Shown piece after piece: positions 1 through 6,211 of a stretch of DNA of 64,000 bases. Under the pieces are notes generated by a model. That model worked only from the letters and a program-made list of their open reading frames with translations. It had not been told where the DNA came from and searched no databases. The stretch covers positions 1 to 64,000 of the forward strand of contig JADFOK010000003.1 in the NCBI GenBank assembly GCA_022562895.1. Reading direction: 5' to 3'. Position numbers and translations under genes: made by a program. Positions within the stretch are counted from its first letter, which is position 1. Every line of letters starts with the position of its first letter. Origin of the DNA: Bacteroidota bacterium (GTDB taxonomy: Bacteria; Bacteroidota; Bacteroidia; Flavobacteriales; Flavobacteriaceae).

Positions 1-1
1 T

Positions 2-1384
2 CCTGATACAGAGCCGCCCACAGCACCTACCAATCTAACGGCTTCCAACACGACTACTACGACTACAGATCTGACCTGGACAGCCTCTACTGATAATGTA
101 GGTGTCACCGGCTACGACGTGTATGAAGGAGCTGCGGTTATTGGTTCTACAGCCGGTACAAGTTTTAATGTAACCGGATTAACTCCATCTACTAATTATA
201 GTTTTACGGTAGTTGCTAAGGATGCGGCCGGGAATGAATCTCCGCCAAGTAATGTGGTGGCAGTTACCACCGACGCTCCACCTGATACGGAAGCTCCAAC
301 GGTTCCTACCAACCTCACTGCGAATAATACGACAACTACTTCAACCGATCTGTCCTGGACGGCCTCTACCGATAACGTTGGTGTCACCGGATATGATGTG
401 TATGAAGGAGTGGTGGTTATAGGATCAACGGCAACGACAAGTTTTAATGTCACCGGACTTACACCGTCCACCAATTATAGTTTTAGCGTTGTCGCAAAAG
501 ATGCCGCCGGAAATGAATCTGCCGCCAGTGCACCCTTGGTGGTTACCACCCTGGATGACACCAGCCCACCAACGGCTCCAACTAATTTAACGGCTTCGAA
601 TACGACTACTACTACAACAGACCTTTCGTGGACAGCTTCAACCGATGACATTGGTGTTACCGAATACGATATTTATGAAGGGGCAGCCGTTATTGGCTCT
701 TCACCAACCACAAGTTTTAATGTGACCGGACTTGCTCCGGAAACAAATTATAGTTTTACGGTAGTTGCAAAGGATGCCGCCGGAAATGAATCGCCACCAA
801 GCAATGTGGTGGCAGTTACTACCGATACTCCACCCGATACGGAACCACCAACCGCGCCAACCGGCCTTACGGCTTCAAATACAACGATGACGACCACCGA
901 TCTGTCCTGGACGGCCTCTACCGATAACGTTGGTGTCACCGGATATGATGTGTATGAAGGAGTGGCAGTTATAGGGTCAACGGCAACGACGAGTTTTAAT
1001 GTGACCGGACTTGCTCCTGCAACCAATTATAGTTTTACCTTAGTTGCTAAGGATGCCGCCGGAAATGAATCGGCTGCCAGTGCACCCTTGGGAGTCATAA
1101 CTCTGGATGATACCGAATCTCCAACCGCTCCAACTAATTTAGTAGCTTCAAATACGACTTCTACAACTACGGATCTGTCCTGGACGGCATCAACAGATAA
1201 TGTAGGTGTTACCGGATATGATGTATATGAAGGAGTAGGTGTTATTGGTACTATCGGCGGCACAAGTTTTATTGTTACCGGGCTCATTCCATCTACCAAT
1301 TACAGCTTTTCAGTAATTGCAAAGGATGCAGCCGGAAATGAATCGGGGGCCAGTAATATCGTAAATGTAACCACATTAAGCGGG
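2..1384 (+). repeat. Tandem coding repeat, five FN3 units arranged as 552-bp dimers
   Basis: The same codon position (V/I of the VYEG/IYEG motif) falls at 119, 398, 671, 950 and 1223, giving spacings of 279, 273, 279 and 273 bp. Units 1 and 3 share the tail SPPSNVVAVTTD; units 2 and 4 share SAASAPL and a two-residue-shorter linker. The array therefore grew as two-unit (552 bp) duplications, not one unit at a time. Confidence 0.9.
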
Positions 1385-2158
1385 TCAAGTTCTACGGTAT
1401 TGCACCAGGGATTCTTTGAAACCGGTTGGGACGGTTGGATAGATGGTGGCTCCGATTGTCGCCGTCTTTCAACTTCGCGTTCCTTTGAAGGATTGTATTC
1501 TATACGATTGAGAGATAACACAAGTTCATCAGTCATGACACTAGGAACTTTTGATGTGACTTCATATAACTCTATTGAGATTGAATTCTATTTCTATCCT
1601 AATAGTATGGAGAATGGAGAAGATTTCTGGGTACAGTTCCATGACGGCGGTTCGTGGAATACCGTTGCATCTTATGCAAGGGGAACTGATTTTGAAAACG
1701 ATTCGTTCTATACAGCTACTGTCACCATAGATGGCGGTGTTTATAATTTCCCTACAAATGCACAATTCCGTTTTAGATGCGATGCCAGTGGGAATAATGA
1801 TCGTATATACATTGATCAAATAACGATAACCGGAAACTCAGGCTTTGCACCTATCAGTACTAATACAATTACTAACTTAGGTGGCGCATTTGAGGGATTC
1901 CTGGGAGATGAGGACAATATCTATATCGAAAGAGATTTTGTATTATATCCTAATCCGGTCAAAACAACATTGAATGTTAAACTATTTGATGTAAGCAACG
2001 TGATGACGTATCGTATTGTTAATATTATGGGACAAGTTGTGTTAACAGGAACACTTTCTCGATATTCAATAGATGTTGAAAAATTGCAAAACGGCATTTA
2101 TTTCATGGAAGTAAACGATGGGGAAGAGTTGATGATACAAAGCTTCATTAAAGAATGA
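2..2158 (+). CDS. Secreted FN3-repeat protein with T9SS C-terminal sorting domain (5' truncated by window)
   Basis: The frame is open from base 2, so the N-terminus lies outside the window; the first in-window start-like codon (GTG at 119) is internal to a repeat. The visible ~718 residues are five fibronectin type III repeats of 91-93 residues, each with core motifs DLSWTASTDNVGVTGYDVYEG and AKDAAGNES. A beta-rich jelly-roll-like segment of about 150 residues follows (roughly bases 1390-1850, starting HQGFFETGWDGW). The end is a type IX secretion type A sorting domain: YPNPVKTTLNVK, then IVNIMGQVV and LQNGIYFMEV. Such proteins cross the outer membrane by T9SS and are released or anchored at the cell surface. 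FN3 arrays usually space catalytic or adhesive domains, so the enzyme or adhesin part is probably upstream, unseen. The family assignment of domains is firm; the biological role is unknown. Confidence 0.93.
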   Translation, partial: PDTEPPTAPTNLTASNTTTTTTDLTWTASTDNVGVTGYDVYEGAAVIGSTAGTSFNVTGLTPSTNYSFTVVAKDAAGNESPPSNVVAVTTDAPPDTEAPTVPTNLTANNTTTTSTDLSWTASTDNVGVTGYDVYEGVVVIGSTATTSFNVTGLTPSTNYSFSVVAKDAAGNESAASAPLVVTTLDDTSPPTAPTNLTASNTTTTTTDLSWTASTDDIGVTEYDIYEGAAVIGSSPTTSFNVTGLAPETNYSFTVVAKDAAGNESPPSNVVAVTTDTPPDTEPPTAPTGLTASNTTMTTTDLSWTASTDNVGVTGYDVYEGVAVIGSTATTSFNVTGLAPATNYSFTLVAKDAAGNESAASAPLGVITLDDTESPTAPTNLVASNTTSTTTDLSWTASTDNVGVTGYDVYEGVGVIGTIGGTSFIVTGLIPSTNYSFSVIAKDAAGNESGASNIVNVTTLSGSSSTVLHQGFFETGWDGWIDGGSDCRRLSTSRSFEGLYSIRLRDNTSSSVMTLGTFDVTSYNSIEIEFYFYPNSMENGEDFWVQFHDGGSWNTVASYARGTDFENDSFYTATVTIDGGVYNFPTNAQFRFRCDASGNNDRIYIDQITITGNSGFAPISTNTITNLGGAFEGFLGDEDNIYIERDFVLYPNPVKTTLNVKLFDVSNVMTYRIVNIMGQVVLTGTLSRYSIDVEKLQNGIYFMEVNDGEELMIQSFIKE

Positions 2159-2179
2159 TCTACTAATTTATACTGAATT

Positions 2180-2216
2180 AAAAACCCGTCCGCCTCTGGC
2201 GGGTGGGTTTTTATTT
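2180..2216 (+). terminator. Intrinsic terminator of the FN3 protein gene
   Basis: A stem AAAACCCGTCCGCC / GGCGGGTGGGTTTT with a short TCT loop and a T-rich 3' side begins about 20 bp after the stop codon. The stem contains one G-T style mismatch region but is otherwise strong and GC-rich in an AT-rich context. Confidence 0.85.
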
Positions 2217-2224
2217 GGTATTGT

Positions 2225-2404
2225 TTACACCGAAAGAATTTCATCCTCTGCAAGCAAGTCTTCATTCCGAAGTTTCAATAAAATTTGAGCCACAGTAATA
2301 GTATCCTTTTCGCAATAGGAAATAATACGGTCCATATTATTTTCTTCATAGAACACATCTCGTAGCTGGCTGCCGTCAATATCGTGTTTGAGACCCATGT
2401 GGGA
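2225..2404 (-). pseudogene. 3' fragment of a PolB-like predicted 3'-5' exonuclease
   Basis: The last ~56 residues (GLKHDIDGSQLRDVFYEENN, then RIISYCEKDTITVAQILLKL, ending EDEILSV) look like the C-terminal end of the Bacteroidota 'predicted 3'-5' exonuclease related to PolB' family, with the conserved IDGS and YCEKD (catalytic Asp, exonuclease motif III) elements. The full protein is normally over 200 residues; here the N-terminal exonuclease motifs are absent. Similarity stops where the CATGTGGGACCACA box begins at 2396, so the residues MVWSHM in front of it come from the box and not from the gene. I read this as a gene cut by an insertion or recombination at that box. The family name rests on motif memory, not on a search. 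Confidence 0.6.
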
Positions 2405-2409
2405 CCACA
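2396..2409 (+). repeat. CATGTGGGACCACA box, copy A
   Basis: Fourteen-base box with near-palindromic core TGTGG-GA-CCACA. The same box occurs at 5885, 14455 and 18970, with weaker copies at 14769 and 20918. It lies at the edge of the truncated exonuclease gene and is followed within 15 bp by a terminator hairpin. Confidence 0.7.
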
Positions 2410-2421
2410 CCATATCCTTGT

Positions 2422-2459
2422 AAAGCCTTTAAAATCAGATGACTTGAAAAGGCTTTTTT
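2422..2459 (+). terminator. Terminator-like hairpin following box A
   Basis: AAAGCCTTT at 2422-2430 pairs with AAAAGGCTTT at 2447-2456, followed by a T run. The segment from box A through this hairpin to about 2475 resembles 18970-19050 base for base in many positions, including TCCTTGTAAA before and TTTTTTGTT after the hairpin, with a compensatory GCC/GGC to ACC/GGT change in the stem. Confidence 0.65.
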
Positions 2460-2645
2460 GTTGAGCTTAAATATATGCTAGTAATTCTAAGACTACAGAA
2501 ATTTATACACATGTTAGTACAACTAATCACACAAATATCACAAGTCCTTTCGAAATGTTGCCTAAACGAGCTATATTTGAAAGGTAAATAAACCCAATAA
2601 AATGCGTTTACTGACTAGTTATACGCAATAGACTATTACTACAAT

Positions 2646-2843
2646 AACCAGTTAATTGGTTATATACAATCAAATCGGAGTATTTCCTCGTTTTTTAGAT
2701 GTTTTAAACCAGTATTCTGGTTATTATCTGTCATTCTAAGTAAAAACCATTGTTTTGATATTTTTTAAAAGGTTATCTGGTTATTATTTGACATTTCAAG
2801 GAGAATATCCTATATTTGTTAGATAAAAACCAGATAAATGGTT
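2646..2843 (+). promoter_or_regulatory. Four HipB-type operators spaced 60-61 bp apart
   Basis: Inverted repeats AACCAG-N4-CTGGTT. Copy 1 at 2646-2661 (AACCAGTTAATTGGTT), copy 2 at 2707-2722 (perfect), copy 3 at 2767-2782 (only the right half CTGGTT intact), copy 4 at 2828-2843, which overlaps the hipB start codon at 2838. Centres lie at 2653.5, 2714.5, 2774.5 and 2835.5. XRE-family HipB proteins bind such short palindromes and repress their own operon; the spacing suggests cooperative or wrapped binding. Operator function is inferred from position and symmetry. Confidence 0.75.
2787..2818 (+). promoter_or_regulatory. Bacteroidota-type promoter of the hip operon
   Basis: A -33 element TTTG (2787-2790) and a -7 element TATATTTG (2811-2818, matching TANNTTTG) are separated by 20 bp. 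Predicted transcription start is near 2825, so operator 4 would cover the start of the transcript and the message would have a leader of only about a dozen bases. Confidence 0.7.
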
Positions 2844-3053
2844 ATGAATAACGTAGAATTAGGGAAAATTATAAGAGCAAGGAGGAAAGTTTTAAACTTA
2901 ACTATCGGTGAATTATCTGAATATACAGGTCTTTCAAGGACTACCATTTCAGATATAGAGTTAGGAAAAACAAACCCAAGATTAGATATAATAACAGAAA
3001 TAATTCGATTTCTTGATTTAGAAATGAAAATCGAAGTAAAACAAGTTAAATGA
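2838..3053 (+). CDS. hipB: HipB-like XRE antitoxin / autorepressor
   Basis: A 71-residue Cro/C1-type helix-turn-helix protein: ELGKIIRARRKVLNLTIGEL forms helices 1-2, and TGLSRTTISDIELGKTNPRL spans the recognition helix and following loop. It is first in a three-gene operon with a HipA N-domain protein and a HipA-type kinase, the arrangement known as hipBST. It should bind the four palindromes upstream and repress the operon. The start codon ATG (2838) sits inside operator 4; a second ATG at 2844 is possible. The stop codon overlaps the next start (ATGA), indicating translational coupling. Family is clear; the toxin-antitoxin role is inferred from operon order. Confidence 0.9.
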   Translation: MVMNNVELGKIIRARRKVLNLTIGELSEYTGLSRTTISDIELGKTNPRLDIITEIIRFLDLEMKIEVKQVK

Positions 3054-3373
3054 AGCTGGAAGTCATATACAAAGGAAAACAGAAAGCTGGAGAGCTATGG
3101 AGAGACGACAAAGGCTATCATTTTATTTATGAAGAAGCATTTCTAAATGACGACAATACCAGACCAATTTCTGTTAATATGCCGAAAAGTCAAAAAGAAT
3201 ATCATTCTAAAGAACTCTTCCATTATTTTCAATCAATATTAAGCGAAGGAGAGAACAGAAAAAAAATATGTAAAGCTTTAGGAATTGATGTCAGTGATGA
3301 TTGGGGGTTACTAATATACTCATGTGGTGAAGACACAATAGGAGCAATAACAGTAAAAAAAAATGACGGGTAA
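3050..3373 (+). CDS. hipS: HipS-like antitoxin (HipA N-terminal domain protein)
   Basis: A 107-residue protein corresponding to the HipA N-terminal subdomain 1 (couple_hipA). Visible signatures are the opening LEVIYKGKQKAGELWRDDKG (beta strands), then PISVNMPKSQKEY and LFHYFQSILSEGENRKKICK, which correspond to the HipA segment containing a FxxLLPEG-like stretch. In classical HipA this domain is fused to the kinase; in hipBST systems it is separate and, in enteropathogenic E. coli, neutralises HipT. Here it overlaps hipB by 4 bp and ends on TAATG shared with the next gene, so the three proteins should be made in step. Function as the antitoxin is inferred from the family. Confidence 0.85.
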   Translation: MKLEVIYKGKQKAGELWRDDKGYHFIYEEAFLNDDNTRPISVNMPKSQKEYHSKELFHYFQSILSEGENRKKICKALGIDVSDDWGLLIYSCGEDTIGAITVKKNDG

Positions 3374-4338
3374 TGGATTACTGCTTTGGTTGTTTAAAGG
3401 AAAATGTTAAGGAGTTCTGCTCCTCTTGTGAAAAAAGATTGTTTGATAGGTCTAAAATCAATCCACAACTCAATTTTAATTGGGAGGCAATTTCAAAAGT
3501 TATTGACGGCTATCCTGCAGGGTTCAGCATATCAGGTGTTCAAACAAAAGGATTTATTGGAAAAGCAACAGGTACTGAACTATCTCCAATCCTTGCTGAT
3601 GGTGAGAGCTCAATGTATATAATTAAACCTCTACTTTCAAGGTTTGACTTACCTTCAGATTCACCTGCCAATGAGCATGTTACAATGCAAATAGCGAAAC
3701 AAATATATGGTATAAGAACTGCAGAATGTTGTTTCATGAAATTTGCCAATGGTACCCCTGCTTATGTAACAAGAAGATTTGATTATAACAAAGATGAAGA
3801 AAAGTTAAATCAAGAAGATTTCGCTTCAGTTCTTCAAGCAAAAAAGGACAATGGAGGAAGGTATAAGTATCTTGCAAAAACTTATGAAGATTTTAAAGAT
3901 GTTCTTTCTGCTTTGAATAAAGTACAATTCATTAAAATTCTAATTTTTAACTTTCTCACAGGTAATGGAGACGCACACCTAAAAAACTTCTCATTACTAG
4001 AAACCCCGGATGGTGATATGCAACTTTCTCCTTCTTATGACCTAATGAACACAAAAATACATGTTAAGAATTCACCTATCGCGCTAAATCTGTTCAGGGA
4101 ACTAGAAAGAACCAGTTTACCAAGAGGTCAGGTTTATTCATATGCAATGAAGGATTTTATTGAATTAGGTAAACGGTTTGGTATAAGTGATAGACTACTT
4201 AATAAAATTGTAAAGGAATTTGAAGGAACTGAGGATAAAATGAAGGAAATGATAAACAAATCCTTCCTTTCGGACGAAGCCAAGAAAAAATATTTGGAAA
4301 CTATTGAGAAGAATTTTTTGCAACTTTTTTCGAAATAG
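3373..4338 (+). CDS. hipT: HipT-like Ser/Thr kinase toxin (HipA C-terminal domain)
   Basis: A 321-residue HipA-family kinase without the N-terminal subdomain. Visible: four cysteines C4, C7, C16 and C19 forming a zinc-ribbon-like CxxC pair; the Gly-rich loop FSISGVQTK (residues 51-59) that holds the autophosphorylated serines of HipA/HipT; a lysine in MYIIKP (K85) as the ATP-binding lysine; the catalytic loop TGNGDAHLKNFSL with D200; and the metal-binding SPSYDLM with D223. All catalytic elements are present, so the toxin looks active. Known targets in relatives are aminoacyl-tRNA synthetases (GltX for HipA, TrpS for HipT); the target here is unknown. It is translationally coupled to hipS. 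Confidence 0.9.
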   Translation: MDYCFGCLKENVKEFCSSCEKRLFDRSKINPQLNFNWEAISKVIDGYPAGFSISGVQTKGFIGKATGTELSPILADGESSMYIIKPLLSRFDLPSDSPANEHVTMQIAKQIYGIRTAECCFMKFANGTPAYVTRRFDYNKDEEKLNQEDFASVLQAKKDNGGRYKYLAKTYEDFKDVLSALNKVQFIKILIFNFLTGNGDAHLKNFSLLETPDGDMQLSPSYDLMNTKIHVKNSPIALNLFRELERTSLPRGQVYSYAMKDFIELGKRFGISDRLLNKIVKEFEGTEDKMKEMINKSFLSDEAKKKYLETIEKNFLQLFSK

Positions 4339-4392
4339 GAATTTACAGAACTACAAATTATTACTGAAATAGATTTATTACGAAATAAAAAA

Positions 4393-4463
4393 GCGTATAA
4401 CACCATGTGTAATGCATATACACCCTTACGGGATGTAAACGCACCATACATTAACCGTTGTGC
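4393..4463 (+). repeat. attC-like inverted-repeat element, copy i
   Basis: Left arm TATAACACCATGTGTAATGC and right arm GCACCATACATTAACCGTTG can fold on each other with G-T pairs; the middle carries TACACCCTTACGGGATGTA, a small hairpin. The right end GTTGTGC (4457-4463) resembles an integron R' box (GTTRRRY). A gene (4537) begins 74 bp downstream. It shares the CATACA right-arm block with the two longer copies at 6070 and 18629. Confidence 0.55.
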
Positions 4464-4536
4464 ATAATAGATAATATACTGCTAGAAAGTAAATCGGCAT
4501 GACGTTTGTTCCAATCATTCTTATAGATTCTCAAAA

Positions 4537-4890
4537 ATGAAATTATTATTATTCATTATCACAAGTACTTTTTTAATCACAATACAAGGGTGTAAATCAA
4601 GCCAAGACAAGACTACAACTTCTTCAGATAATTCTGAAAACTTAATATGGATTAAGCATCACGCAGGGAATCAATGTGAAAAAACAATATTCTCAGATCT
4701 TAGTTCAGCATTATTATTTCTAAATGGGTATGACATAGTCGTTCTTGACTCGGAAAAAATAAATTTCGTGACATGTTCTGCCTGTGGGTGTCCTTCAAGT
4801 CTTCATTTTGCGGCAAAAATCAGTAGAGCTGATTTGGAGAAAGTGAAAAATCTTGGATGGAGTTTATACAGTAACGTGAAAAGATTATAA
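4537..4890 (+). CDS. Small Cys-containing lipoprotein
   Basis: 117 residues. The N-terminus MKLLLFIITSTFLITIQGC is a signal sequence ending in a lipobox-like IQGC with C19 as the lipidated residue; a Ser/Thr-rich linker follows. The mature part holds WIKHHAGNQCEK and a CSACGC cluster (near residues 80-85) that could bind a metal or form disulfides. The ending ADLEKVKNLGWSLYS is amphipathic. I do not recognise a named family. It starts 74 bp after an attC-like element, as a cassette gene would, and is followed by the remnant of an isomerase gene. No operon partner is visible. The reading frame, start and signal are convincing; the function is open. Confidence 0.75.
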   Translation: MKLLLFIITSTFLITIQGCKSSQDKTTTSSDNSENLIWIKHHAGNQCEKTIFSDLSSALLFLNGYDIVVLDSEKINFVTCSACGCPSSLHFAAKISRADLEKVKNLGWSLYSNVKRL

Positions 4891-4892
4891 AA

Positions 4893-5099
4893 ATAAAATC
4901 ACTTAAAGAAATTATTCAGAAAATATATGATACAGCGGAATCAACTGACCTTTTTGATAAAGGAGATATTAAAGTAAGAATTAATCCTTTTAAATATTAC
5001 AATATCAGAAATACTAAAGATGATTTCATTCGCATTTTCGCTAATATTATGGAAGGATGAACTGTCTCTCAAAAAAGTAATCTTTCGAAAAGAATAGTT
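4893..5099 (+). pseudogene. Remnant of a 5-carboxymethyl-2-hydroxymuconate isomerase-like gene
   Basis: Translation in one frame reads SLKEIIQKIYDTAESTDLFD, then KGDIKVRINPFKYYN and KDDFIRIFANIMEG, and then an in-frame TGA (5058-5060). Reading past the TGA gives TVSQKSNLSKRIV. This matches the middle of the tautomerase-like CHMI family, where MEGR followed by TxxQKxxLS is usual, so a CGA arginine codon probably mutated to TGA. There is no start region (normally PHxIIxCS, with the catalytic N-terminal Pro1) and no C-terminal end. The remnant runs into the 3' end of the minus-strand gene at 5069. The family assignment is from memory of family patterns. Confidence 0.6.
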
Positions 5100-5431
5100 T
5101 TCTCCCTTTTATTTAATAGTACAAGTTGTACTATATAAGAAACAACAAGTTCTGGTTTAGAAGATTTCCATCTAAATAAGGATGGGGCTGTACTGTTTGA
5201 TATAAATTTTGATCCATTTTGGGGAAAGACCATTTCTATCTGATCGCAATTTTTGTTTTTCTTCAACAAATTGAAAATACTCGTTAAATCAATACTAATG
5301 CCAATACCTGTTGAAGTAGTAGTTTTTGTTTTCTGAGTTTTAGTTGCAGGTGGTTTGTCACCGTCTCCTACTTGGGCATAAGTAAACTGTAAGAAAGTTA
5401 AAACAAATAAAAAAGTGAATAGATTTTTCAT
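5069..5431 (-). CDS. Short secreted protein, probably C-terminally truncated
   Basis: 120 residues with a clear Sec signal peptide MKNLFTFLFVLTFLQFTYAQ, then a Thr/Lys-rich linker (KPPATKTQKTKTTTST), a hydrophobic patch GIGISIDLTSIFNLL and a start of a beta domain, MVFPQNGSKFI with FRWKSS, a pattern seen at the start of Ig-like modules in Bacteroidota proteins. The last ~12 residues (EKTILFERLLF) are encoded opposite the tail of the decayed isomerase gene, so the original C-terminus has probably been lost and replaced by read-through into foreign sequence. Expression is possible; function unknown. Confidence 0.5.
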   Translation of the reverse strand: MKNLFTFLFVLTFLQFTYAQVGDGDKPPATKTQKTKTTTSTGIGISIDLTSIFNLLKKNKNCDQIEMVFPQNGSKFISNSTAPSLFRWKSSKPELVVSYIVQLVLLNKREKTILFERLLF

Positions 5432-5884
5432 ATGTATATTTTTTTGGCAGGGATTCCAATTTGGATCCTACTATTTTTATTAATACGGACTTGGTGTCCT
5501 AGCAGTTTATCGTTTAAAGTAGGAGATTTCTTAAGGCGAAGAACTTTGGAGATAGTGATTTATATTTAATTAGCAGTAATAAATTTTATAGGTCTAAAAC
5601 TGGTTTTGTCGCATCTGTCAATAAAATATAAAGAAGCTTAGTTGAAAACTATTTTTAATGAACCAATGATATAAATGACTTTGATGTTGAACTCTTTGGT
5701 TTTTCAGTTGGTTTTTCTCTAACATTCTAATTATTTCAACTCCTGTAATTGCTCTCTTTTTCAATCGACGCTCAAACCTTTATACATCGATACTACTATA
5801 TATTACTATTTTTAAAGATAAATAGTTAGCTAATTACTCCGTATTACTCCATAACACTCCATATTACTACACTATACCTAGGTT
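5432..5884. other. AT-rich spacer without a convincing gene
   Basis: Stops in all frames; no conserved protein fragment recognised. The end (about 5830-5884) carries a run of similar short words, ATTACTCCGTATTACTCC and CACTCCATATTACTACAC, leading into box B. The block CCATATTACT followed by AC.ATA is shared with the sequence in front of box C at 14455, so the box unit may extend about 25 bp to the left. Confidence 0.5.
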
Positions 5885-5898
5885 CATGTGGGGCCACA
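5885..5898 (+). repeat. CATGTGGGACCACA box, copy B
   Basis: Reads CATGTGGGGCCACA, one mismatch from the consensus, preceded by GGTT. Followed after 14 bp by a terminator hairpin, as for copies A, C and D. Confidence 0.65.
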
Positions 5899-5908
5899 GA
5901 TTTTAAAG

Positions 5909-5940
5909 AAAACCCTTCAAAAATGAAGGGCTTTATATTT
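5909..5940 (+). terminator. Terminator-like hairpin following box B
   Basis: CCCTTC (5913-5918) pairs with GAAGGG (5925-5930) across an AAAAAT loop, flanked by AAAA and CTTTATATTT. Confidence 0.65.
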
Positions 5941-6069
5941 TTATCCAAAATCACATGGGCGTAAGAGGTGATATGATGAAATTAAAAAAGGACAACAATG
6001 CCAACCGCTAACAATGAATAACAAACTTGGGCAATGATCTTTTGATATATGAATTTTAATTAAAAAAGT

Positions 6070-6201
6070 GCCTAACAAAGTGTATAATTCGTTACGTCTG
6101 ATTTTCCTTGCGGAAAATCCTCACACTTTTACTACCTTGGTTTCTTAATCTGAAAATCCTCATGGATTTTCACGCAACAAACCATACACAAAACGTTAGC
6201 A
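6070..6201 (+). repeat. attC-like inverted-repeat element, copy ii
   Basis: Left box GCCTAAC (6070-6076, matching integron R'' RYYYAAC) and right box GTTAGCA (6195-6201) flank arms GTGTATAATTCGTTAC and GCAACAAACCATACAC that pair with a few G-T pairs. Inside are two perfect 8-bp hairpins, GATTTTCC-TTGC-GGAAAATC (6100-6119) and GAAAATCC-TCAT-GGATTTTC (6152-6171). About 85% identical by eye to the element at 18629-18763. The next gene starts 10 bp after the right box. Confidence 0.7.
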
Positions 6202-6211
6202 GACATTCTAT

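Noticed and set aside
196..1299. Series of minus-strand frames of ~90 codons across the FN3 region
   Set aside because: They are antisense shadows of the repeat units; the same frame stays open because the coding repeat recurs, and their sequence shows no signal or domain.
2..1384. Regular repeats considered as a CRISPR array
   Set aside because: Units are ~275 bp, coding and without unique spacers.
2396..2409. CATGTGGGACCACA box read as a tRNA 3' end (ATGTGGG + A + CCA)
   Set aside because: The acceptor-like string and CCA fit, but no T-arm, anticodon arm or 5' acceptor half precedes any copy, so no tRNA gene is supported. A tRNA-end attachment core remains possible, with the intact tRNA outside the window.
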